Positions 1-5,423 of a stretch of DNA of 10,006 bases are shown one piece after another (positions within the stretch are counted from its first letter, which is position 1; each line of letters opens with the position of its first letter). The translations under genes were made by a program, and so were the position numbers. The notes beneath the pieces are model-generated. The model saw nothing but the letters and a program-made list of their open reading frames with translations. It did no database searches and was not told the origin of the DNA. Origin of the DNA: an uncultured Roseovarius sp. (lineage in GTDB: Bacteria > Pseudomonadota > Alphaproteobacteria > Rhodobacterales > Rhodobacteraceae); assembly GCA_913055965.1 (NCBI GenBank), contig CAJXKX010000040.1:1-10006 (forward strand), given 5' to 3'.

Positions 1-411
1 CGGGCGGGCGAAGCGCATATCCGCGAACTCTGCGCCCGCTTCAACGTGCGCGAGGTCGCGTTCGATCCGACCTATGGCCGCACGATGATGGCCGATCTGG
101 ATCAGGACGGAATCCCGGTGACAGAGTTCCGGCAAGGCTGGGTAACGATGGCCCCCGCCGTGAAGGAACTGGAACGCGCGATCCTTGGCGGTCGGTTCAG
201 ACACGGGGCGCACCCGGTCTTGCGTTGGAATTTCGAGAATATCCAGCTTCACGTCGATCAGGCGGGCAACCGCTCATTCCACAAGGGTAAGAGCGGCAAC
301 AAGATCGACGGTGCTGTCGCAACGGCAATGGCCGTGGCCCGCGCCGCTGCTGGCGAAACGCAATTCATAACCGAGGCGTCGTGGTTCGAAGACGACATGT
401 TCCTCGCATAG
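1..411 (+). CDS. Phage terminase large subunit, C-terminal part (5' end outside window)
   Basis: The frame is open from the first base, so the gene is truncated by the window edge; the 136 visible residues are the C-terminal part. The text FDPTYGRTMMADLDQDGIP, followed by EFRQGW, a KELERAILGGRFRH stretch, HPVLRWNFEN and the closing KIDGAVATAMAVARA, is typical of the nuclease end of large terminase subunits. These cut concatemeric phage DNA and, with their N-terminal ATPase, pump it into the prohead. The two acidic positions in FDPTYG and KIDG fit the metal-binding RNase-H-like nuclease. The ATPase motifs must lie upstream and are not visible. The stop codon merges with the ribosome-binding site of the next gene (TAGGAGG), so the two are read from one transcript. 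Confidence 0.9.
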   Translation, partial: RAGEAHIRELCARFNVREVAFDPTYGRTMMADLDQDGIPVTEFRQGWVTMAPAVKELERAILGGRFRHGAHPVLRWNFENIQLHVDQAGNRSFHKGKSGNKIDGAVATAMAVARAAAGETQFITEASWFEDDMFLA

Positions 412-420
412 GAGGCCGCA

Positions 421-2799
421 ATGGCAGACGATACCGAGCGCCTGTTCGTTCAGCTTGAAGGCCGGATTTCCGACTTCGAGAAGAAGATGAAACAGGCCGA
501 GCGTCGCGGGACGCGGACCTATAACAAGTTGCAAGGGGACTCGCGCAGCGCAACCCGCCGCATGGAACGCGACATGTCCCGCGCCTCTGGCCGGATCAAT
601 CTGGCGATGGCGAGCACCTCAACTGCAATCGGCACGGTCAGCCGCGCCATGGCCGTGCTTACGCCGCTTCTGGCCACGGCGGGCTTCGCGGGCTTTTCCT
701 CGGGGGTTCGCAGCGCAGTCTCGGAACTATCCGCCCTGGGCAAATCCGCCCGCGACGTGAGCGTTGACGTTGAGTTCCTGCAGGCCGTCCAGCGGGGGTT
801 CGCCCGCTCTGCGAATGTCAGTCAACAGGAAGTGACGGCTTCGCTGGAGAGGTTCAACCGGCGCGTCGGTGAGGCGTCGAACGGGACCGGTGAGTTGAAC
901 CGCTTCGTCGAGCGATACGGTATTCAGCTTCGCGACGCGAACGGCGAACTGCGCACACAAGAGGAACTGCTGCGCGACGTGGCCGACGTGATCCGCCGCG
1001 CGAGTTCGGATCAGGAACGGGCGGCTATTGCCCAGGCTGCATTCGGCGACACGGGGCGCAGGCTGGCCGCAACGCTTGCGGGCGGTGCGAGCGAGATCGA
1101 ACGCATGGTGCGCGCCGCCGAAGATGCTGGGCAGGTGATCGACCGCGACCTGATCGCCCGTGCCGAAGAACTCGACGACCGGTTCGACGATCTGACGCGC
1201 ACCCTGTCGGCTGGGCTGAAACGAATTGCCATCGATTCAGCGGATGCGTTTGAACCCGTGCTCGACGCGGCCCGCGAATTGATGGATCAGCGCAGCGACC
1301 TGTCGGATATTTTCGGAAGCGACGAGGCCGCGCGGGGGCTGCTGGGGGATGACCTGTTCAACCGACTGAGCGGGAACCTGTCGCTGATCGGGGAATCGCT
1401 TCGCGAACTGCGCGACCTGTCGGGCGCGGTCGATGGTATCGAGGGGCAGACACGCGGGGCGCTGGAGGCGTTCAGCAACCTCTTGCGCCAACTGCGCGCC
1501 ACGGGCGAGACCGAGGCGGCGGCGGAAATGCGGCAGATCGCAATCGACATTGCCAGCGCATCCTCTGAGTTCAAGAACGGTGAGATTTCCGCCGCTGACT
1601 TTTCGCAGCGTCTAGTCGATCTGGATCGCCGCGCAGATGAGGCGGTCGAGGGAATCGACGGGCTGGATCGGTCGAGCCTGGACGGGATCAAGTCACAGTT
1701 CGGCGGGCTGATTTCTCTGGTCGAGCTTCTGGTGGCCCGCGTGCGGGACGTGAAGAACGAGGCGAGCGAAGCCCCCGAACGGCGTCCCCAAGATATCGAG
1801 AACGAGCGCCGCGCGGCTGGTGCCCGCCAAGCGCAGGCCGAGCGTGAGGCCGCGCGGGCATTTATCGAAGAACAGGAACGCCGCCGCAATCTGACGGTCG
1901 AACAGATCGCTATCGAACAGGAGGCCGCGCGCCTGCGCCGTGAGGCCGCGAACGAGGGTGTTCAACTCACCGAAGATCAGATCGCAGCGCAGGCCCGGCT
2001 CAACGTCGCGCGCCGCGAGGAGATGCGAGGCGGTGGCGGTGGCATCGGCGGTTCTGGCCAGGCGGATGATTTCAGCCGTGCCGTTGACGCGATCCGCGAG
2101 CGCACGGCGGAACTGGAGGCCGAGGCGGCGGCGCTGGTGCTCGCGGCGAACTCGGGCCGGGAGTATGGCGACGCAATCGACTTTGCCATGCAGCGCGCCC
2201 GGCTGTTGAACGCAGCACAGCGTGCCGGGCTGGAGATCACGCCGGAACTGGAAGCGGCGGTGGACAGCCTTGCGGACGCCTACACGCGCTCTGCCGGGCG
2301 GGCAGACGAGGCGGCGGAAAGCATTCGCAAGACACAGATCGCCTCTGAGCGCGGCGCGGCCGCGCTGTCGCAGATGTTCGGCGGCATCCTGACCGGTGCC
2401 AGGGATGCGAAAGACGCGATGGCCCAGCTTCTGCAGCGGATCGCGGAAGTGCAGATCGAGGCCGCGATCACCGGGCTATCCAAGGGGGGCGGCATCACCG
2501 CGTTCATTGGCGGGCTTCTCGGTTTTTCGAGCGGCGGGTTTACCGGGCCGGGGCCGAAGGATCAGCCCGCCGGGGTGGTTCACGCCGGGGAGTTCGTATT
2601 CAGCAAGAGGGCAACGCAGGCCATTGGAGTCGGTAGACTGCAGGCGATGCACAACGCGGCCAAGGGGTTCGCGAGCGGCGGGCTGGTAGGGGCAGCGCCA
2701 CAATGCGAGGGCGGGCCGGAAATCATCATGGAAAGGAAATCGAATGAGTATTCTGACGGCAGTTGTGAGGCCCCAGGAATTCGCGTTGATCGCGGCTGA
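421..2799 (+). CDS. Phage tail tape-measure protein, C-terminus possibly truncated
   Basis: The ORF encodes 792 residues starting at an ATG 6 bases after AGGAGG. Residues 1-60 are charged and helical. A hydrophobic stretch at about 69-96 resembles the membrane-active segment of tape-measure proteins. A long E/R/A/Q-rich coiled-coil region runs at about 455-540, then a glycine linker (GGGGGIGGSG). A tail-type C-terminal region follows with FSSGGFTGPG, GVVHAGEFVFSK and GFASGGLVGAA (about 702-760), repeats I associate with this family. Such proteins set tail length and span the tail tube. At roughly 1.5 angstrom per residue the size would suit a tail near 120 nm, which is an inference. The last 33 residues after GGLVGAA do not look like the family, and the final 18 are read across the start of the next gene. 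This suggests the original end was lost by deletion or frameshift. Confidence 0.85.
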   Translation: MADDTERLFVQLEGRISDFEKKMKQAERRGTRTYNKLQGDSRSATRRMERDMSRASGRINLAMASTSTAIGTVSRAMAVLTPLLATAGFAGFSSGVRSAVSELSALGKSARDVSVDVEFLQAVQRGFARSANVSQQEVTASLERFNRRVGEASNGTGELNRFVERYGIQLRDANGELRTQEELLRDVADVIRRASSDQERAAIAQAAFGDTGRRLAATLAGGASEIERMVRAAEDAGQVIDRDLIARAEELDDRFDDLTRTLSAGLKRIAIDSADAFEPVLDAARELMDQRSDLSDIFGSDEAARGLLGDDLFNRLSGNLSLIGESLRELRDLSGAVDGIEGQTRGALEAFSNLLRQLRATGETEAAAEMRQIAIDIASASSEFKNGEISAADFSQRLVDLDRRADEAVEGIDGLDRSSLDGIKSQFGGLISLVELLVARVRDVKNEASEAPERRPQDIENERRAAGARQAQAEREAARAFIEEQERRRNLTVEQIAIEQEAARLRREAANEGVQLTEDQIAAQARLNVARREEMRGGGGGIGGSGQADDFSRAVDAIRERTAELEAEAAALVLAANSGREYGDAIDFAMQRARLLNAAQRAGLEITPELEAAVDSLADAYTRSAGRADEAAESIRKTQIASERGAAALSQMFGGILTGARDAKDAMAQLLQRIAEVQIEAAITGLSKGGGITAFIGGLLGFSSGGFTGPGPKDQPAGVVHAGEFVFSKRATQAIGVGRLQAMHNAAKGFASGGLVGAAPQCEGGPEIIMERKSNEYSDGSCEAPGIRVDRG

Positions 2800-3496
2800 C
2801 GGTGTATCGACCGACCCCCGAACCGGCAACGTTCACCAGTATCTCGAAAAGGTAAGGGTTTACCCGTCGCTCGATTGTGCAATCGGCATCACGGGCATGG
2901 GGAAGATGGAGAACATCATTGACCGGTTCATTCCCCCGTCGGTTCGCGAGTTCGATCACCTGATCGAGGTCCTTCCCGAGTTGGTCAGGTATGCTCAAAA
3001 GCACATGATCGAGAGCGGTCTTCTCATGTGCGATGACATTCGCAGCAACGTCTTGGCGGCTGGGTGGTCGAACGGCGCGCAAGAGTTCAAGGCATTCCGC
3101 GTGCTGACCTATCCGAAAGTCAGCATCAACGGGGAGACCGGCGAAAGAACCACCCTGGAGGCGTGGGTGGCACACGAGATAGCGCCCTACAGCACATGGG
3201 AGAGCTGCGCGTCGGACCCGGAATCTCGGAAAGCCTGCGGGCTGGATCAGGCCGATGATGAGGCGAGCGTCCTGACCCGCATTGTCTGCGCGGCCCGCCA
3301 ATCCAGCGGGAAGATTCTGCAGGATGAAATGGACTATCCGTATAACGCGGGCGGTTTCGCTCAACTGGCCTTAGTCGAGCGGGGGCATTGCCGCACCTGG
3401 ATCAGCATGTCGTGGCCCGAAGACGTGATCGGCGAGCCGATTGACCCGACACGCGGCGCGATCCTTCCAAGCTACATGACCGAAAATGCGGAGTGA
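2744..3496 (+). CDS. Predicted Ntn-hydrolase (proteasome/HslV-like fold) phage protein
   Basis: The 250-residue protein starts at an ATG behind GGAAAGGAAA, a good ribosome-binding site, inside the last 56 bases of the tape-measure frame. The N-terminal strand pattern can be laid on HslV from memory. SILTAVV stands for the catalytic strand, IAADG (residues 16-20) for IAGDG with Asp19 at the catalytic Asp17 position, EKV (35-37) for KKV with Lys36 at Lys33, and AIGITGMG for the following glycine-rich turn. Ser2 would become the N-terminal nucleophile once methionine aminopeptidase removes Met1, which is expected for a small second residue. The rest (YNAGGFAQLALVERG and onward) is not recognised. 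Its role in the phage is unknown; it could be a protease or amidohydrolase, or only use the fold structurally. The gene overlaps the next by 11 bases. Confidence 0.5.
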   Translation: MSILTAVVRPQEFALIAADGVSTDPRTGNVHQYLEKVRVYPSLDCAIGITGMGKMENIIDRFIPPSVREFDHLIEVLPELVRYAQKHMIESGLLMCDDIRSNVLAAGWSNGAQEFKAFRVLTYPKVSINGETGERTTLEAWVAHEIAPYSTWESCASDPESRKACGLDQADDEASVLTRIVCAARQSSGKILQDEMDYPYNAGGFAQLALVERGHCRTWISMSWPEDVIGEPIDPTRGAILPSYMTENAE

Positions 3497-3851
3497 CCGC
3501 TACGTCGCGCTACTGTGCGAGGCGGTTGTCGCGAAGCTGCAGGACAGGGAGCCGCGCCTTCCTGCTGGCAGTGCGATCCTCTGGCGCGCGTTCGCCGATC
3601 TTTCACGGGCGCGCGCCTGGAGTAGCCTTGGGCCGAACCCGATCAGCTTTTCGGAAATCGAGGCGTGGTGCCGCCTGAACCGAACGCCCTTCGCGCCGCA
3701 TCATGTCGAGATCATCCGCGCAATGGACGGGGCGTTCCTTGATCATTTCGCCAGTAGCCGCAACGATGATCCGCCCGAGGGCGTGAAGACGATTCAGCGC
3801 GGATCGCGGCACGCTCTGTCACCGGCGCTGTTCGACGCGGTGATGGGCTAG
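3486..3851 (+). CDS. Small phage protein of unknown function (tail-region type)
   Basis: The 121-residue protein starts inside the end of the preceding gene (11-base overlap) with no clear Shine-Dalgarno sequence, so translation is probably coupled. The middle part (about 30-88) carries ILWRAFADLSRAR, then GPNPISFSEIEAW, then EIIRAMDGAFLDHF. From memory, short proteins with this tryptophan, PISxxEIxxW and IRxMD pattern occur in tail modules of prophages. I cannot give a family name with confidence and cannot state a function. The C-terminal 30 residues are polar and look disordered. The gene ends head-on against the repressor gene, and both use the same CTAG for their stop codons. It is the last gene of the late-type operon visible here. 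Confidence 0.65.
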   Translation: MRSDRYVALLCEAVVAKLQDREPRLPAGSAILWRAFADLSRARAWSSLGPNPISFSEIEAWCRLNRTPFAPHHVEIIRAMDGAFLDHFASSRNDDPPEGVKTIQRGSRHALSPALFDAVMG

Positions 3852-4078
3852 GCCCCCTTACGCAGCCTCACGCCAGCGCCGCCCCCATTCTCCGCGATGA
3901 ACTCGACCCCGGCGGATTCGAGGGCGGCGCGGATCGCGGCGATGGTGCGCGGATAGGGGGAACTCTGCGCCATTTCAAAGCCCGCAATGGTGCGCTTTGC
4001 AACGCCCGTGGCGCTGGCGAGATCACCTTGCGACATTCCCAGCATGGCACGAGCGGCGCGGCATTGTTCGGGCGTCAT
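3848..4078 (-). CDS. XRE-family single-domain helix-turn-helix repressor
   Basis: I choose the ATG at 4078 (76 residues) because AAGGTGA sits 4 bases upstream of it. A GTG at 4093 would add five residues but would bury that ribosome-binding site inside the gene. The protein begins MTPEQCRAARAMLGMSQGDL, followed by ASATGVAKRTIAGFE, a textbook XRE/Cro-CI helix-turn-helix. It ends with the motif ALESAGVEFI and ENGGGAGVRLRKG, seen often in small alphaproteobacterial regulators of this type. It has no dimerisation or self-cleavage domain, so it is unlike a full LexA/CI repressor and should not be cleaved in the SOS response. It is divergent from the 62-residue gene pair across 86 bases holding repeated boxes. 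It is therefore the likely immunity repressor or a Cro-like switch protein. Confidence 0.88.
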   Translation of the reverse strand: MTPEQCRAARAMLGMSQGDLASATGVAKRTIAGFEMAQSSPYPRTIAAIRAALESAGVEFIAENGGGAGVRLRKGA

Positions 4079-4095
4079 ATTTTCACCTTGCACTT

Positions 4096-4138
4096 TTGAT
4101 GCAGTATGCGTTATTGATGCAGTGTTGCACTAATAGTG
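4096..4138. promoter_or_regulatory. Candidate repressor operators: two TTGATGCAGT repeats plus a dyad
   Basis: TTGATGCAGT occurs twice in the same orientation, at 4096-4105 and 4114-4123, 18 bases start to start. Right after it, CACTA-A-TAGTG (4128-4138) is a perfect 5+1+5 dyad. The sites lie between the divergent repressor and early genes and overlap the rightward promoter. They are the obvious candidates for binding by the XRE protein, but no binding is shown by the sequence alone. Confidence 0.55.
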
Positions 4139-4142
4139 TAAT
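4114..4142 (+). promoter_or_regulatory. Candidate sigma-70 promoter for the 62-residue gene pair
   Basis: TTGATG (4114-4119), a 17-base spacer and TGTAAT (4137-4142) form a good sigma-70-like promoter. Its -35 box is part of the second TTGATGCAGT repeat and its -10 box overlaps the dyad, so a bound repressor would block it. Transcription would begin near 4149, just before AGGAG at 4151-4155. I saw no equally good promoter for the leftward repressor gene. Confidence 0.5.
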
Positions 4143-4164
4143 ACCACAAAAGGAGACCAAGACA

Positions 4165-4353
4165 ATGGACAAGAGAATTGCAGAGGCGCAGAGCGAGGCC
4201 GTGATGCTTTGGGGGCTTGCCTCGGGGCTGAATATCCTCCTGGACGACCCAAATGGCCGAAATGCCGTTTTTCCTATGGCCGACACGTTGCAAGAGCGGC
4301 TGGAAAAGCTGGCAAACAAGTTGGAGGAAATCGAGGCGGAGGGCCGGAAATGA
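4165..4353 (+). CDS. Small phage early protein, 62 residues, unknown function
   Basis: The ATG at 4165 follows AGGAG by 9 bases, which decides this start over the longer open frame that runs back into the repressor gene. The protein (MDKRIAEAQSEAVMLWGL to LEEIEAEGRK) is all-helical in appearance: an amphipathic first helix, a polar DDPNGRN turn, and a second leucine-rich helix ending in charged residues. I recognise no family. It is the first gene rightward from the control region, the place of cro or other early genes, but it has no visible helix-turn-helix. Its stop overlaps the next start as ATGA, and the two proteins have the same length and a similar helix-turn-helix-length pattern. Confidence 0.7.
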   Translation: MDKRIAEAQSEAVMLWGLASGLNILLDDPNGRNAVFPMADTLQERLEKLANKLEEIEAEGRK

Positions 4354-4538
4354 AAGACGAAAGCACCATCGACCGCGACTTGGAGCACAAGATGGCGAAG
4401 GCTGAAAATCTTGTGGCGGCGCTACAGATCGTCGTTTTCGCGATTGGGCAGACCCCATCAGATCACCCCGTCAACGTCATGGAACGTAACGCGCTGGTGG
4501 GCATCGGGGATGCGCTGGAAGATTTGTTCGCCGCGTGA
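4350..4538 (+). CDS. Second 62-residue phage protein, possible distant paralogue of its neighbour
   Basis: The start ATG shares the ATGA with the stop of the preceding gene, and a weak purine run (CCGGAAA) precedes it, so coupled translation is likely. The protein (MKDESTIDRDLEHKMAKAEN to IGDALEDLFAA) has two helices joined by a polar TPSDHP turn. Set against the neighbour without gaps, A, L, D, E and L positions recur at the same places, including A-A near the start and L-E-x-L at the end, but identity is low. I recognise no family and assign no function. An intrinsic terminator follows 58 bases after the stop. Confidence 0.65.
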   Translation: MKDESTIDRDLEHKMAKAENLVAALQIVVFAIGQTPSDHPVNVMERNALVGIGDALEDLFAA

Positions 4539-4596
4539 CGCCTTTGCGACGGGCTTCGTGGATTTCGTCGCGGCGCAAGCCAAGGTCGGCGGCTGT

Positions 4597-4626
4597 AGTG
4601 GTGTTGGCTTTATCAACACCACTTTT
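4597..4626 (+). terminator. Intrinsic terminator after the 62-residue gene pair
   Basis: AGTGGTGTTG (4597-4606) and CAACACCACT (4614-4623) form a perfect 10-bp stem with a 7-base loop, followed by TTTT counting the last stem base (4623-4626). It would end transcripts from the early promoter. The U-run is short, so read-through is possible. Confidence 0.75.
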
Positions 4627-4728
4627 CCAGCCTTTCTGCGCAACCTCGCCCCGCTCCTGAGCCGGTCGGTTGAAAAGTATTGCCATCGTCAAGACTTTTG
4701 GGCTGGGCATACACCAGATCGACAAGGG

Positions 4729-4752
4729 CCGGGCGGGATTCGCCCGGTTTTT
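4729..4752 (+). terminator. Strong intrinsic terminator
   Basis: CCGGGCG (4729-4735) pairs perfectly with CGCCCGG (4741-4747) around a 5-base loop and is followed by TTTTT (4748-4752). It lies 102 bases after the first terminator with no gene between, so it is either a backup stop or the end of a separate short transcript starting after 4626. Confidence 0.85.
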
Positions 4753-4784
4753 GTTTCGCTGCAACTTCTTTGTTGCGTCGAAAC
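4753..4784. promoter_or_regulatory. Interrupted inverted repeat between terminator and the 170-residue gene
   Basis: The outer arms GTTTCG (4753-4758) and CGAAAC (4779-4784) and the inner arms GCAAC (4761-4765) and GTTGC (4772-4776) are each perfect, with 2-base gaps between them and a TTCTTT centre. Eleven paired bases in all make this either a DNA operator or an RNA stem-loop in the leader of the next gene. No clear promoter was found in the 70 bases before that gene. Confidence 0.5.
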
Positions 4785-4799
4785 CTAATCTGCGCCATG

Positions 4800-4816
4800 A
4801 TCTCCGAAAAGGAGAT
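4800..4816 (+). promoter_or_regulatory. Hairpin that can hide the ribosome-binding site of the 170-residue gene
   Basis: ATCTCC (4800-4805) and GGAGAT (4811-4816) pair perfectly over a GAAAA loop. The right arm contains the whole Shine-Dalgarno GGAG, 5 bases before the ATG at 4822. In the folded form the ribosome could not pair with it, so translation of this gene may be kept low or be conditional. Confidence 0.6.
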
Positions 4817-4821
4817 TCACC

Positions 4822-5334
4822 ATGAACGATCACTCGACCGATCATGCCCTCAACTTTCTGATCCAAAGGTGGGACTACATCTTGGAGGGCGCAGCCGGTG
4901 CGGACCTGATTGGCGTCAACCGCGCCACCATGCGAACGCGCATCGCACGAGGTCAGGCGATGGCAATGCGGGACACAGAAGGCCGCGAGAGGGGCCGTGT
5001 TGAATACACGCCCCGCCACCTCGTCTACAATATGCTCTATGACGGGCTTGCCCGCTATAACGCTGCCCCGGATGACCAAGAGGTCGAGGACTGGATCAGC
5101 GGCACGATCCAGACGCTATACAACGAGATTTCCAAAGGCGACTTCAACAAGGAAGCCCTGGTCCGGGCGGTGAAGCGCGAAGGAAAAGTGTCTTTGACCT
5201 TCTTCGATAGCTTCGATCAGGCGGAAATGTTCACCGGAGAGCCGAGTGTTTTCGTGCCCATCGGAACGATGATCATTCGCCTAGCACACGCCCTGTTCGC
5301 GAAGCATTCCGGACGCTTGGCGGGGAGCGCTTAG
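4822..5334 (+). CDS. Predicted DNA-binding phage regulator, MerR-like helix-turn-helix
   Basis: The 170-residue protein starts at the ATG 5 bases after AAAAGGAGAT. Residues 20-55 read YILEGAAGADLIGVNRATMR then TRIARGQAM, a likely helix-turn-helix with the recognition helix around VNRATMRTRIARG. They are followed by EYTPRHLVYNMLYDGLARY, which resembles the helix after the wing in MerR-like proteins. The next gene has the same order (SREAEEICRVSMTQQRNW, then DVFDLCELYALGLL), so the two may be distant relatives. The C-terminal half (about 90-170) is unrecognised and includes FFDSFDQAEMF and VFVPIGTMIIRLAHALF. The gene sits between a strong terminator and an operator-rich promoter and is separated from the next gene by 89 bases. 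The assignment is by pattern only, with no named family. Confidence 0.6.
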   Translation: MNDHSTDHALNFLIQRWDYILEGAAGADLIGVNRATMRTRIARGQAMAMRDTEGRERGRVEYTPRHLVYNMLYDGLARYNAAPDDQEVEDWISGTIQTLYNEISKGDFNKEALVRAVKREGKVSLTFFDSFDQAEMFTGEPSVFVPIGTMIIRLAHALFAKHSGRLAGSA

Positions 5335-5366
5335 CCGTGAGGTTGATGCGTGATCACCCGAGAAAC

Positions 5367-5413
5367 GTGTCGGTTGACACGATTTGGAAAATGTGTCAAA
5401 GAACACATATAAC
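5367..5413 (+). promoter_or_regulatory. Promoter with tandem GTGTC-N4-RACAC operators, driving the integrase operon
   Basis: GTGTC-N4-GACAC (5367-5380; 6-bp arms if the flanking C and G at 5366 and 5381 are counted) and GTGTC-N4-AACAC (5393-5406) are two dyads of the same design, 26 bases centre to centre. TTGGAA (5384-5389), an 18-base spacer and TATAAC (5408-5413) make a promoter. The second dyad fills the spacer and the first abuts the -35 box. A dyad between -35 and -10 is the classic site of MerR-family regulators, and the gene downstream encodes a MerR-like protein, so autoregulation is a reasonable inference. Confidence 0.6.
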
Positions 5414-5423
5414 GGAGGCGATC

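Noticed and set aside
4546..4571. GCGACG/CGTCGC inverted repeat after the second 62-residue gene
   Set aside because: Short GC arms with a 14-base loop and no T-run; common by chance in GC-rich DNA, and a better terminator follows.
4477..5079. 200-codon minus-strand open frame across terminators and the 170-residue gene
   Set aside because: It would read through two hairpin terminators, and its composition looks random; the plus-strand gene has a clear ribosome-binding site.
5188..5199. GTGTC-TTT-GAC as another GTGTC/GACAC operator
   Set aside because: The right arm is incomplete and the spacing differs; it lies in coding sequence.
5343..5352. TTGATGCGTG as a third copy of the TTGATGCAGT box
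   Set aside because: Only the first 7 bases agree in order; this is too weak to claim a repressor site.
5337..5423. Upstream extension of the MerR-like protein to position 5337
   Set aside because: The extra 29 codons coincide with the promoter and operators and have no Shine-Dalgarno sequence; ACGGAGG favours 5424.
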